This document shows positions 6,223 to 14,350 of a stretch of 38,063 nucleotides of DNA, piece after piece (positions within the stretch are counted from its first letter, which is position 1; every line of letters begins with the position of its first letter). Both the position numbers and the translations under genes were made by a program. Source of the DNA: a virus; IMG/VR virus record IMGVR_UViG_3300034101_000738, positions 1-38,063 of that record; one strand, written 5' to 3'. Below the pieces are notes generated by a model. That model saw only the letters and a program-made list of their open reading frames with translations, was not told the DNA's origin and ran no database searches.

Positions 6223-6893
6223 TACGACTTCAGCGCCGTAATAACTGCGGACGCTTCTCCCTTGTTCATCTCGTCGAACTTGCCGATCTCACGGCCGATG
6301 ATGCCGATGACCGCATTCAACTGTGCTTCCTTGGTGACTGCACCATCCTGCATGAGCAAGGCACGGATCATGCCGAACTGCTTGGGTGAGGCTGGCTCGT
6401 TCGGGTTCTTGATCTCGACGCTGCCAGTGGACTGGCGACGAGGAGCGGACTGAACAGTTCCGTTGAACTGGTCGGCGAGAACCTCTGCAAGTTCCTGCGG
6501 GGTCGGTTCGCTGTCGTCGTACTGCTGTGCCTGCGGTGCACTGATACGGGCGGGCGGGTTGGCGTTCTGCCTTTGCACCTTCTGCATCTCCTGCGCCGAC
6601 GGACGCCCACCATGCTCCACTCCAAGTGGACTGTTCGCGATCATCCGGCCAATGGCCGACGTCTCACAGTTCTCGACGAACGAAGTCTTGTTCACCGGGC
6701 TGGAACCCAGCACCTCCTCGGCGTAGCCGGTGGCGATGAGCCTGCCATCCACGATTCCTTCAGCCTTGAACACGACGGTCTTGGCGTCGTAATGAATCAT
6801 GGATGTGTTGATCTGAGCCTCCGGATAGGCGGCCCACCATCTGACGAGCCGCTCTTCAACGGTCTCGTAGTTCTCAGGATTGAAGAATCCCAT
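6222..6893 (-). CDS. Putative single-strand annealing protein (Rad52/Erf-like)
   Basis: A 223-residue protein of a type frequent in actinophages. The N-terminal half contains a strand-rich region and the conserved stretch ENCETSAIGRMIANSPLG (around residues 74-91), which recalls the T-A-I-G-R-A-L helix of Erf and Rad52-like annealing proteins. A disordered Gln/Pro-rich linker (residues 100-160) leads to a small helical C-terminal domain. It starts with AGGAGG ahead of ATG 6893 and follows the YqaJ exonuclease by two bases. This exonuclease plus annealing-protein layout is the standard two-component phage recombination pair, so the family call leans on context as well. Confidence 0.75.
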   Translation of the reverse strand: MGFFNPENYETVEERLVRWWAAYPEAQINTSMIHYDAKTVVFKAEGIVDGRLIATGYAEEVLGSSPVNKTSFVENCETSAIGRMIANSPLGVEHGGRPSAQEMQKVQRQNANPPARISAPQAQQYDDSEPTPQELAEVLADQFNGTVQSAPRRQSTGSVEIKNPNEPASPKQFGMIRALLMQDGAVTKEAQLNAVIGIIGREIGKFDEMNKGEASAVITALKS

Positions 6894-6895
6894 TG

Positions 6896-7843
6896 CTACT
6901 TCCTCCTCTTCGTCTTCATGACGCGGTAAGTGGTTATCTTCCTGAACTTGCTGACCAGTGCAGGGTGTGCTTCACCCAACGCCTTCGTGTCCAGGCTGTC
7001 CCTGGTCATCTTCTTCCATGACACGATCTCTTCGCCGTCGAATGTACCGACTTCGTGCTCTTTCAACAACTCGCCGAGTTTGGCTTGGATCTCGTCTTGC
7101 ATCTTCTCGAACTCTGCAATGTTGTTTTTGACGGCGACCAACTTGTCCACGAGCAGCATCCCATCCACACCGATGTGAACGCGGGTTGGCTGCGACTCCG
7201 GGTACACGTTCTGAATGAAGTCGTAGGAAGCACGGACACTGTCCGGGGTGATCCCAATGTTGATGGCACGCAGGAACTCGCGGCACGCCTCGATGTGGAT
7301 CCGCTTCTCGTCGCTGGTCACGACCTGCACGTACTGCTTCAGTTCCAACGTCCCGTCGAACACGATCCACGTGATGCTGTCAACGTCAGCGCAGATCGCC
7401 TGTTGCACGCCCTGCCAGTACCAGTGCCTGGGAAGTTCGTCGTTGAACGTCTTGCGGGTCGTCTTGACTTCGTACACGTTTCCGTACTTGTCCATGCCGT
7501 CGAGCGTGGCGATCAACTTGCAGTCTCCGTCGTCGTAGCAGAACATCTCTGCGGGAACGTGGATCTCGTCGTCCGGATGCGGGTCGGCACCAACCGCCCA
7601 CTCCAACAGCACGGGCTCTAGCCTGTTGCCACGCTCCATCGCCTTGTTCGGAGGTTGCGGTTTCGGTGCGTAGTCAGCCAGCAGTTCCGTGGCTAGGTCG
7701 GCCGACGTAGTGTATTGGTGCTCGTTGTGCACCGCTGCCGCTGCGGATGCGGAGATCCTCCGGCACCCATCCTTCTTGTCCTTCCACCGGACTTCGAGCC
7801 ACTCCTGTGACCCGTGCTCCGGCTTGACGATCCTGTAGTGCAT
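6896..7843 (-). CDS. YqaJ/lambda-exonuclease-type recombinase nuclease
   Basis: A 315-residue protein. It opens with GSQEWLEVR (residues 11-19) and has ISAS after it, as in the YqaJ viral recombinase family. The PD-(D/E)XK active site is visible: MERGNRLEP with Glu76, ATLDG with Asp115, and YEVKTT with Glu125 and Lys127. The C-terminal 100 residues are helical. It degrades duplex DNA to leave single strands for annealing. ATG 7843 has a strong ribosome site (AAGGAGG). The downstream gene is the likely annealing partner. Confidence 0.9.
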   Translation of the reverse strand: MHYRIVKPEHGSQEWLEVRWKDKKDGCRRISASAAAAVHNEHQYTTSADLATELLADYAPKPQPPNKAMERGNRLEPVLLEWAVGADPHPDDEIHVPAEMFCYDDGDCKLIATLDGMDKYGNVYEVKTTRKTFNDELPRHWYWQGVQQAICADVDSITWIVFDGTLELKQYVQVVTSDEKRIHIEACREFLRAINIGITPDSVRASYDFIQNVYPESQPTRVHIGVDGMLLVDKLVAVKNNIAEFEKMQDEIQAKLGELLKEHEVGTFDGEEIVSWKKMTRDSLDTKALGEAHPALVSKFRKITTYRVMKTKRRK

Positions 7844-7859
7844 CGCTACCTCCTTGGTT

Positions 7860-7877
7860 GTGATACGAATGTATCAC
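7860..7877. promoter_or_regulatory. Perfect palindrome, possible operator
   Basis: gtgatac and gtatcac flank four bases (gaat), an exact 7-bp inverted repeat. It sits between two genes and overlaps the stop codon of the upstream one (tca, 7874-7876), just before the ribosome site of the exonuclease gene. The size suits a dimeric repressor such as the ribbon-helix-helix protein encoded at 6055-6222, or it may form a small RNA stem. Neither is shown. Confidence 0.45.
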
Positions 7878-8170
7878 GCGTCTGGTGGCGTGGCAACCTT
7901 TGCTGAAGAAAAATCCGGCTGGTCCAGAAGAACGATCCTTTCCACCATCCCAACCGGAATGTGGACCGGCATCCCCACCGTGTCGGTAGCCGGGAGTTCG
8001 TCAGGGAAGTACGAGTTGACGACAGTTACGTACCCTTCCAAGCAACCTTCCCACAGCCATCCGACTGTGGCCACCATCGCCGGGGAGGGGTGGTAATCGG
8101 ACGTATCCGTCCACCCATTCTCCCCGTCGAAGGCGTCTTTCCAATGAACTACTACCAGCGGCCAAGGCAT
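7874..8170 (-). CDS. Conserved small phage protein of unknown function, 98 aa
   Basis: A 98-residue protein beginning MPWPLVVVHW at ATG 8170. A GTG four codons upstream is an alternative start, and neither has a clear ribosome site. The layout is a short strand with W and D residues, a central segment ATVGWLWEG, then a C-terminal IPVGMVERIVLLD. Small phage proteins of this type, with a V-x-W-x-D-A opening and a TVGW centre, are familiar but unassigned. It lies between the phosphoesterase and the exonuclease in the DNA-handling operon. Confidence 0.7.
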   Translation of the reverse strand: MPWPLVVVHWKDAFDGENGWTDTSDYHPSPAMVATVGWLWEGCLEGYVTVVNSYFPDELPATDTVGMPVHIPVGMVERIVLLDQPDFSSAKVATPPDA

Positions 8171-8184
8171 AGGCCGCGACACTA

Positions 8185-9192
8185 CTAGTCCAGCCAGATC
8201 GTGTACTCGGCTGTGACCCGACCCTTCTCGGGGTCCACATAGTGGAGCCGTTGCGAGGGCTTGCCGACCGCCGCCACGAACACACGGGCATATTCGTTGT
8301 GTGACTCGGGAGAGCCAGACACGAAGACGCGACCGCCATTCGCCATGGTCAGTGTCATCGGTGTGTGGAAGTGACCCATGTACACGTCCTGGAAGTCGTC
8401 GACCACACCGGTTGCCCAGGCGTTGCACTTGCGCAGGATGCCGAAGGCCGGGACGTTGCCTCCATACGAGTTGATCTCGTCACCGTGGACAAGCATCGCC
8501 TTGTAGTTCCCGATCGTGAAGATCTGGTGCCAGTCACCCGACTGCTGCCATGTGACGTTCTTCATCTCGAACAGACGCTCGGATGCAATCCGGTACGCCA
8601 CCCTGTCGATGTTGTCCCCACCGGGCATGTCACCCTTGCGACCAAGACGTCCGTGGTTGCCGAACTCACATACCACGTGCACCTTGTCAAAGTAGGTGGC
8701 GAGTCTTGCGACCGCCTCCTGAATGACCGAGACAACGGCAAACAACTGTTCAAACAGATGCGCCTCCACCTCGTATGCCTGACCCGGGAAGATGCCGATG
8801 CCCTCCACCATGTCGCCGCCCAACAGGACGACGCACTCCTTCACAGGATGGTGTGCACGTTGGATGTCGGTCAGTGTGATGACCTTGTCGATCATCTTTC
8901 TGATCCGCTCGTTCAGCGTTTCCATCCCATAGGAGACCGTCTTCTTGCCAGCCTGCCAGTCGGTTAGGTGCACAAGGGCAACCTCGGATTTGGCTTTGCG
9001 CGTGTCCTTAGCCGGAGGCTTCAAGTTGATGCGCGGTGCCGTCAACTGTGCGTCACGCGCAGCCCTGTACACCGCTTCGACCAGATCCTCGATCTTGCGC
9101 TTAGCCTTCGCCTCAGCAGTCTGGGCCCGCTTTAGCGCAGACCTGTACTCCTCGATGGCGGTCTCTGTGTTGATGGCGTCAGAAAAGTTCAT
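8185..9192 (-). CDS. Mre11/SbcD-like metallophosphoesterase
   Basis: A 335-residue calcineurin-type phosphoesterase. From ATG 9192 the metal-binding motifs are HLTDW (Asp78), GGDMVEG (Asp127), GNHGR (178-182), HGDE (His236) and GHFH (His274, His276), all present and in order. The N-terminal 60 residues form a charged, probably coiled-coil helix. ATG 9192 has AGGAG just upstream and overlaps the previous gene by 14 bases. The longer opening at 9213 is less likely. The usual role is a manganese-dependent nuclease or phosphodiesterase. No SbcC/Rad50 partner is seen here. It likely processes DNA ends with the downstream exonuclease and annealing protein. Confidence 0.88.
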   Translation of the reverse strand: MNFSDAINTETAIEEYRSALKRAQTAEAKAKRKIEDLVEAVYRAARDAQLTAPRINLKPPAKDTRKAKSEVALVHLTDWQAGKKTVSYGMETLNERIRKMIDKVITLTDIQRAHHPVKECVVLLGGDMVEGIGIFPGQAYEVEAHLFEQLFAVVSVIQEAVARLATYFDKVHVVCEFGNHGRLGRKGDMPGGDNIDRVAYRIASERLFEMKNVTWQQSGDWHQIFTIGNYKAMLVHGDEINSYGGNVPAFGILRKCNAWATGVVDDFQDVYMGHFHTPMTLTMANGGRVFVSGSPESHNEYARVFVAAVGKPSQRLHYVDPEKGRVTAEYTIWLD

Positions 9193-9454
9193 TGTTCTCC
9201 TGATACTTCTCACGCATACGGTGAATGGTCATAACCGACAGGTCAATGTCGAAGTGCTTCAGTGCACGCATGATTGACGCCGTTGACACGGCCTTGTCGC
9301 CCATTGCCCGCTCAAAAGCGGTGAAGGACGAAGGGTCCATCGCCGACTTGATCTTGTCCACCGCACCTTTACGGTGCGACCCGGCGAGCGCCATCGTGAA
9401 CGCACTAGGCGTTACCTCCGATGGTGCTTCCGGCTTGTACTGCTTTGTTGCCAT
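9179..9454 (-). CDS. Small phage protein, possible DNA-binding (helix-turn-helix), 91 aa
   Basis: A 91-residue protein starting at ATG 9454 after a strong ribosome site (AAGGAGGAAC). The N-terminal third is Pro/Ser/Lys-rich. The C-terminal part reads STASIMRALKHFDIDLSVMTIHRMREKY, as two helices with a turn, which would fit a helix-turn-helix of the type that senses age or number of repeats. It is first in the middle operon and directly upstream of the phosphoesterase. A perfect 7-bp hairpin (9465-9481) lies just before its ribosome site. Regulator role is inference only. Confidence 0.7.
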   Translation of the reverse strand: MATKQYKPEAPSEVTPSAFTMALAGSHRKGAVDKIKSAMDPSSFTAFERAMGDKAVSTASIMRALKHFDIDLSVMTIHRMREKYQENNELF

Positions 9455-9464
9455 TGTTCCTCCT

Positions 9465-9481
9465 TCGCGGACTTTCCGCGA
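9465..9481 (-). promoter_or_regulatory. Leader hairpin abutting the ribosome site
   Basis: Arms tcgcgga (9465-9471) and tccgcga (9475-9481) pair perfectly with a three-base loop. On the minus strand the stem ends where the ribosome site of the gene starting at 9454 begins. It may stabilise the 5' end of the middle transcript or tune initiation. Confidence 0.4.
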
Positions 9482-9729
9482 TATGAAGGTTACACATCGG
9501 ATCCGGTGGTTGCAACCATCGGACAACGGGGATATCTTGGTCGACACAACCGGCTAGCACTCACGAGGTCGTACCCCTGTCGCACGGGGCGGGACATGAA
9601 CACCTGGGAACAGGGGTAGATCGTGCTGTCATGGCACGAGGCGGGCAGCGGCAACGCGCTTACGAAATCAGGGTGTTCGGGTGAGGCAACCGGACGGGCG
9701 GGCATTCAGGGTTCTGCCCGTGAACAACT
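9482..9729 (-). promoter_or_regulatory. Gap between lysis and DNA-handling genes; candidate promoter and inverted repeats
   Basis: The 275-base gap 9455-9729 has no gene I can support. It holds a perfect 12-base palindrome, tggttgcaacca (9507-9518), a short hairpin (tcgtgc 9621-9626 with gcacga 9634-9639) and a longer inverted repeat (tacccctg 9572-9579 with caggggta 9611-9618). On the minus strand TTGCAA and TAACCT lie 17 bases apart just after the palindrome, a weak -35/-10 pair for the middle operon. The two repeats nearer 9730 would suit a terminator for the lysis genes. All of this is visual, without activity data. Confidence 0.35.
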
Positions 9730-9957
9730 TCAGTGCTTGTGTGTACGCACCTCGTTACGCAGGGAGTCGACCTCCCCGGAGATCCTGTCCAACTTTGTCT
9801 CGTTGCGCTGGAGCCCCTTGTAGACGAGGGTCAGCATGGCACTCACATACTGGTGGTCTTGCTTGTTTTCTTTCTTGACCTTGCTCAACAAGGTGACGAT
9901 GACTCCACCTACGGCTGTGACCAGCGAGGCAAGGAGGACTGCCCACGCCTGAGACAC
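9730..9957 (-). CDS. Small membrane protein of the lysis cassette (holin or spanin-like)
   Basis: A 75-residue protein starting with GTG 9957, immediately after the endolysin stop. The first 25 residues are a hydrophobic helix (AVLLASLVTAVGGVIVTLL) followed by a Lys-rich loop and an amphipathic coiled-coil-like helix with heptad spacing, ending EVRTHKH. One membrane helix with a charged, helical tail is typical of type II or III holins and of small lysis-cassette proteins. Its place directly after the endolysin supports a lysis role. It could also be an antiholin. Confidence 0.72.
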   Translation of the reverse strand: MSQAWAVLLASLVTAVGGVIVTLLSKVKKENKQDHQYVSAMLTLVYKGLQRNETKLDRISGEVDSLRNEVRTHKH

Positions 9958-9958
9958 A

Positions 9959-10432
9959 TCAGTGTCCGTTCTCCATGAAGACCAAGTTCACCTGGAGCGG
10001 CTTCTTCTTGCCGTCTACCTCAATGTGAATCCAGTCTCCGACGCCGCCCATCTCGACGGTGGGTTTGTCGTACATCTGCCATGCGTTGCGGTCGCAGCGC
10101 CAGCCCCGACCATAAGGCTTGTATCCGTAGTCGATAATCATCTCCACCCCGAGGTCGTCTGCGTTTGCCACGAGGAAGTCCATGGCCCGGACAGCCTGAC
10201 GACGCCCGCCGAAGCGGACGCCCTTCGTTTTCATAAAGCGGTACGACAGGTCGGCCGCCGTGCCCTTGGCGTGGACGGACGTCTCCTTCTTGCCACGCTT
10301 GTTACGGATACCCCATGTGCCGTTGTCCCACAGTGCGGGGAACATCATGCACAGGTTGTCCACAAGTGCGCGAAGGTGAGGTGTCTCCTTGCGAGCAACC
10401 GGCCTAGAGTCCCCCGTATAGGGGCGAGTCAC
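9959..10432 (-). CDS. Endolysin, M15-type peptidase
   Basis: A 157-residue protein with the zinc-peptidase signature SVHAKGTAAD (residues 52-61, matching S-x-H-x2-G-x-A-x-D with His54 and Asp61). A second motif, WIHIEVD, supplies His136 and the likely catalytic Glu138. These mark peptidase M15 enzymes (VanY or L-Ala-D-Glu type), which cut peptidoglycan stem peptides. It starts with GTG 10432 overlapping the upstream TGA (GTGA). The longer opening to 10519 is a shadow of the gene before. It has no signal peptide, so release would depend on the flanking membrane proteins. Confidence 0.87.
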   Translation of the reverse strand: MTRPYTGDSRPVARKETPHLRALVDNLCMMFPALWDNGTWGIRNKRGKKETSVHAKGTAADLSYRFMKTKGVRFGGRRQAVRAMDFLVANADDLGVEMIIDYGYKPYGRGWRCDRNAWQMYDKPTVEMGGVGDWIHIEVDGKKKPLQVNLVFMENGH

Positions 10433-10623
10433 TTGGACTTCTTGAACTTGCCGAACCTCAGGTCGTTCGGGTCGAGCCACGTGTAGACGAGGGGCAGGAC
10501 GCTGATAACGGCAGACCACAGCAAGGCAACCACGTCACGCTCTCCCGCCGCGTACAGGGACAGGACAGAGGCCACGAAGACCTTGCACCACGACTTCAGC
10601 ATTTCCTTCTGGTCACTCGTCAT
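10429..10623 (-). CDS. Holin-like membrane protein
   Basis: A 64-residue protein with a charged N-terminus, a hydrophobic helix of around 16 residues (CKVFVASVLSLYAAG), a short charged turn and a second helix (VVALLWSAVISVLPLVYTWL), ending in a Lys-rich tail FGKFKKSK. Two membrane spans and a basic tail fit a class II holin. The stop overlaps the GTG of the endolysin. ATG 10623 and ATG 10635 are both possible starts, and neither has a clear ribosome site. Confidence 0.78.
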   Translation of the reverse strand: MTSDQKEMLKSWCKVFVASVLSLYAAGERDVVALLWSAVISVLPLVYTWLDPNDLRFGKFKKSK

Positions 10624-10644
10624 GGTCCGGCACATTAGCAGGGC

Positions 10645-11442
10645 CTAGAAGGTGATTGTCCCGGACCCTGCCGTGAACGAATAGATCTTGAACCCGCCGC
10701 TGACAGTCAACGAAGATGTCAGTCCCACATCTATTGTGGAGATGTCCGGGAAACTGTCGGCATAGCGCAAAATGACAATGCCTGATCCGCCAGCGCCGCC
10801 AGCAGCACTGCCAGTAACGCCGCCACCACCACCGCCGCCACCACGGTTGGTGGTCCCAGCGGTTCCTGCCCCGCTAACCGTTCCACCGGTACCGCCGCCA
10901 CCAGTTCCACCGACACCGCTGATTGAACCGCCACCACCACCGCCATAGGTGACCGACGACCCAGAAATAGACGAAGCATTGCCTGTGTTGCCGTTTGTAG
11001 TTGGCGACCCAAGGGACGAACTGTTTCCACCTGCACCACCATTAGACGTGCCAGTTCCGCCAGCGCCACCAAACCGAGCCGAACCTCCTGGGCCACTGGA
11101 GGCGCTGCCAGTCTGCCCACCAGTTGCGGTGAACCCAAAAGCAGACGACGAGTTGCCATTGTTGTTTGCAGTCACGGATGCGGCAACAGTCACAGTTGTG
11201 CTCGATGGGGACGAAACGGTAACGCTGTAAAAGCCACCGCCACCGCCACCCGCTCCGTAGTAGACGCCATCTAAACCGGACCGTCCAGCCCCGCCGCCAC
11301 CAATAATGAGCACCTCAACCGAGTCAGGGGTGGTGATACCAGCCCACAGGCTGTCCACCTGACCGGTTCCGGACCTGCGAGTCCGAGGAGCCAGCGTCGT
11401 GCCAACGCTTGCGCGTGGCCTGTTGACGTTGAACCTTGGCAC
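10645..11442 (-). CDS. Glycine-rich tail protein
   Basis: A 265-residue protein starting with GTG 11442, six bases after the upstream stop codon begins. After about 40 residues comes VEVLIIGGGGAG, the signature of a glycine-rich repeat domain found in phage tail and fibre proteins, followed by about 150 residues with many runs of Gly, Ser and Thr. The C-terminal 40 residues form a compact strand-rich end. This layout suggests a polyglycine-II type sandwich at the distal tail, probably host-contacting. Long antisense openings exist over it because of the GGC/GGT composition and are not genes. Confidence 0.78.
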   Translation of the reverse strand: MPRFNVNRPRASVGTTLAPRTRRSGTGQVDSLWAGITTPDSVEVLIIGGGGAGRSGLDGVYYGAGGGGGGFYSVTVSSPSSTTVTVAASVTANNNGNSSSAFGFTATGGQTGSASSGPGGSARFGGAGGTGTSNGGAGGNSSSLGSPTTNGNTGNASSISGSSVTYGGGGGGSISGVGGTGGGGTGGTVSGAGTAGTTNRGGGGGGGGVTGSAAGGAGGSGIVILRYADSFPDISTIDVGLTSSLTVSGGFKIYSFTAGSGTITF

Positions 11443-11444
11443 GG

Positions 11445-11807
11445 CTACGCCGTAATGCGGTTCACGTACCCATGGATCGTGACGACGTTCGTCGTAGCAG
11501 CAAACGCCCTCACGACCAGCGGTGTCGCATTGCCCTTGATGATCAAACCGGGCACGATCAAATACAGGCCGTTCTCCGCCTTGACCGTGAACTCGATCAG
11601 GTCGTCGGGCGCGCTGGTCCCGCCCCACTCGATCGTCAACTTGCGGTCGGTCGTGTCCGTGTTCTGCGCATACAACCAGATCTCATCGAGCGTCGTGGCA
11701 GTCGACGAACCAGTGTGGATCGTCGTGCCAGGGGTGGCGGTGGCAGCGACCTTGATGGCCCTGCCGTCCGTTGAGCCGGAAAGGGTCTGCTTGCTAAACG
11801 TTGCCAT
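11445..11807 (-). CDS. Virion structural protein, tail-associated
   Basis: A 120-residue, strand-rich protein without Cys, starting at ATG 11807 after AAGGAG. Segments such as TTIHTGSSTATTLDEIWLYAQN and IEWGGTSAPDD alternate strand and turn, as in small beta-sandwich virion or fibre-attachment proteins. It sits between the repeat-bearing tail-fibre candidate and the glycine-rich protein. I do not recognise a named family. Structural role rests on position and composition. Confidence 0.68.
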   Translation of the reverse strand: MATFSKQTLSGSTDGRAIKVAATATPGTTIHTGSSTATTLDEIWLYAQNTDTTDRKLTIEWGGTSAPDDLIEFTVKAENGLYLIVPGLIIKGNATPLVVRAFAATTNVVTIHGYVNRITA

Positions 11808-11816
11808 GGTTTCTCC

Positions 11817-12464
11817 TTACGAAAAGATCTGGCCAGCCAGGATCGCCTGGTCGTCTTCCTGTGTGATAGCCGCCCACTTCACACCCTCGCTGACGGCAGA
11901 GTCGGCAATCAGGAACAAACCGTTAGTACCGACAGCAAGACGGGCAACGGTGTCGCTCGCCGTACCGACCAGCAGGTCGCCCTTTGCGTCGACGATTGAT
12001 TTGGCGATCTTCGTCGTGTCGTCATAGACAGCCCACTTGATGCCATTAGTCGCCGTCGAATCCGCAGTAAGAACATGGGCATTGGTTCCCACGGCGAGAC
12101 GGTTGATATCCGTCCCATTCGTCGTAAGCAGATCGCCCTTCGTCGTCATCTTCGACGCGATCTCGTTCGCCTCGTCGGCGTCGTCCGCCGTAAACACCGG
12201 ATAGATCGTCGACCCCGACGGATGTGTCTGCGCAGAAGTGTCGTCCTGTGCCCGGGTCAGCGTCAGGCTCGTACCAGAAATCGTCGCTAGACACTTCTCC
12301 TCCGCCGAAGTACCGGGGGACAGAACCACATAGAACGGGGTAGCACCTGCCGGCCAGCCAGTGTTGGCCGCAATATTGACCGAGACGTCGGCCGGGGCAA
12401 GGTTGATCGTCGTCGTAGTTGACGCTGCCGCACCCTTGTACTGTCGCCGAATAGGCAAAGCCAT
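11817..12464 (-). CDS. Tail-fibre-like protein with two internal repeats
   Basis: A 215-residue protein. The N-terminal 95 residues are Thr/Ala/Ser-rich with strand patterns. Then come two similar units of about 40 residues: one beginning TKGDLLTTNGTDINRLAVG, the other AKGDLLVGTASDTVARLAVG, each ending with a WA segment after a stretch with AD. This K-G-D-L-L and R-L-x-V-G-x-x repeat is typical of phage tail fibres and of trimeric stalk regions. Probably the distal receptor-binding part together with the two genes downstream. Confidence 0.78.
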   Translation of the reverse strand: MALPIRRQYKGAAASTTTTINLAPADVSVNIAANTGWPAGATPFYVVLSPGTSAEEKCLATISGTSLTLTRAQDDTSAQTHPSGSTIYPVFTADDADEANEIASKMTTKGDLLTTNGTDINRLAVGTNAHVLTADSTATNGIKWAVYDDTTKIAKSIVDAKGDLLVGTASDTVARLAVGTNGLFLIADSAVSEGVKWAAITQEDDQAILAGQIFS

Positions 12465-12469
12465 GCCGT

Positions 12470-14350
12470 TTACCTTACACTACGCATAAGAACAAGGCAG
12501 GTGCCTTCCCAATCCCACGGATTATGAAGACCGGTCGCATGGCGAGGAGACCAGCGGACGTCCTCGACGATCACCGAATACGACTTGGTCCCTTCCTGAT
12601 AGGTGATAACCCGCGGATTCAAAACCAAATCTTCGAGCCTTGTTCGTTCATCCTCAACGTCAATCCAATAGTCCTTGCCGTTCGACGGGGTAAGCACATG
12701 ATGCAGGAGCAGCGGCACCGAAAAGATCTGCGACCTAAGCGGAGCCGCATACGCCCGGGCCATCCACCTTGTAAGCGTCGGTCCTTGGGCCGCATTAGTG
12801 GCCGACCTTGTCATAGTGATCCGGGCTTCAACCTCAAACACCTTTATCTCGGCTCCGTCAAACGTCGCCTCCAACGAGAGCGGCGAGGTCATAGTGCCAA
12901 TAATGTTGAAGTCGTTGTCCTCTGCCTCGTCGCCCGTGTTATATGCCCCAGAAACCCGGACGGTTCCGCGTAAGGGTTCGGTTCGTAGGTCCCACTTGGG
13001 CACAAACTTGGCGTCCGGGACACCCCAGCGGTAAGCACCGGAATCCAAAAACGCTGTAGATACCAGGTTGGTTGAGTGCTGCTTGTATGCCCCGAGACCA
13101 GACACCGTGAATATTGGAGTTCCCTGGTACTCGTGAATGTCAAGAATAGTTCCCTGACCAGTTGCCATTAGGTCAGACGAATAGGCAGGCTGATTGGTGG
13201 CAACCTGGTCGGAGATGCTGATGCGCCCGATGCCGGTCGACGTCGAATCAAAGTTCGTCCACCCGAAGTAGACGTATGGTCCGATGCCAGCAAACGAGTT
13301 GGTCGTCGTACCCGTGTAAATTAGCGGACCTACAACAAGGTTGCCGTCGACATCCGATGAGCAGAACCGCCATCCAGTTGTAAGGCCAATCAGGGTAAAG
13401 CCCAGATACCCCTCAATGCTGGTAACGATCTCGCCTTGCGGCAACTCGGCAGCGACAGTCGGAATGTCCAACGCCGTGCCATCCGCCCTGATCTGCGTCT
13501 TATAGATCAGTGACCTGTTCCCGCTGTACCCCGCCGCATAGATGTGGTTCTGCCCAGCGGCAAACCCAATCCATTCCCAGTTGCTGTTCGGGTGCGTATA
13601 CAGGGCCGTCGGATTGTTTGCACTAGATCCGGCGGTCGTCGTGATGTTCCAAATCTTTCGCTGATCTGCGCCCTGCCCGGCGACCATAAGACGACCCTTG
13701 ACGTACCGCATGACACCAGCCTCAATGCCAGTGATGTACGCAGACGACGTGGTGATCCCAGCATTCGTCTGGTCAATGTCGCCATTGGCGTATGAATAAA
13801 AGACGTTGTACCCATCCGAAGCAATCGAGTACAAGGCAGATGCCTGTGTTCCCGTTACGGTGGTAAACGTCACGAAGTCCGTGGTGAACTTCAAGGACTG
13901 GCCATCAGTTCCGTACAGGCGTCCATCGGCTGTTGCCATGTACAGGTTTGTGTTGGCAGACGAATAAGCCAACTCTGTGTCCGGCAGCAACGTCAACTGC
14001 CCACGGTTCCAGACGTTGATTCCCTTTGACCTGTGGAACCGGTACGGCTCAGCATCCGCAGTGTCCGAAAAGGTCTGACCCGCACCGTAATGCCAAGACG
14101 ACTGACTACGCCGCCACAAACCCTGCGGGTTGATTGCCGACTCGCCAGGTTCCGCAGACTGGTCAACCGAGTCGCGCACACGAGCATCAAACTGCCTGCC
14201 ATAGTCGCCAGACTTAGAATCAATCATGTACGGACGACCGTTGATAGCCACCGGAAACACATGCGGAACGAGTTCCGTTGCTCCAGTACCCGTATAGAAC
14301 GAGGCGAATCCGTCCAGTTTGGACGTAAAGTCGATAAGCGTTGCGGCCAT
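12470..14350 (-). CDS. Large tail/tail-tip structural protein, 626 aa
   Basis: A 626-residue protein. ATG 14350 directly follows the upstream TAG. The middle is made of many strand-turn units rich in Tyr, Gly, Thr and Asn (for example LYGTDGQ, NIYAAG-like segments), consistent with a beta-propeller or repeated beta-blade fold as in tail tubes, nozzles or tip proteins of short-tailed phages. No catalytic motif seen. It follows the neck/head-completion gene and precedes the fibre genes, the usual place of a tubular tail or nozzle protein. Family not recognised. Confidence 0.72.
   Translation of the reverse strand: MAATLIDFTSKLDGFASFYTGTGATELVPHVFPVAINGRPYMIDSKSGDYGRQFDARVRDSVDQSAEPGESAINPQGLWRRSQSSWHYGAGQTFSDTADAEPYRFHRSKGINVWNRGQLTLLPDTELAYSSANTNLYMATADGRLYGTDGQSLKFTTDFVTFTTVTGTQASALYSIASDGYNVFYSYANGDIDQTNAGITTSSAYITGIEAGVMRYVKGRLMVAGQGADQRKIWNITTTAGSSANNPTALYTHPNSNWEWIGFAAGQNHIYAAGYSGNRSLIYKTQIRADGTALDIPTVAAELPQGEIVTSIEGYLGFTLIGLTTGWRFCSSDVDGNLVVGPLIYTGTTTNSFAGIGPYVYFGWTNFDSTSTGIGRISISDQVATNQPAYSSDLMATGQGTILDIHEYQGTPIFTVSGLGAYKQHSTNLVSTAFLDSGAYRWGVPDAKFVPKWDLRTEPLRGTVRVSGAYNTGDEAEDNDFNIIGTMTSPLSLEATFDGAEIKVFEVEARITMTRSATNAAQGPTLTRWMARAYAAPLRSQIFSVPLLLHHVLTPSNGKDYWIDVEDERTRLEDLVLNPRVITYQEGTKSYSVIVEDVRWSPRHATGLHNPWDWEGTCLVLMRSVR

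Noticed and set aside
9490-9705. Minus-strand ORF of 71 codons in the gap before the middle operon
   Set aside because: No ribosome site, Pro/Ser/Arg-rich random look, and it runs across the palindrome and inverted repeats.
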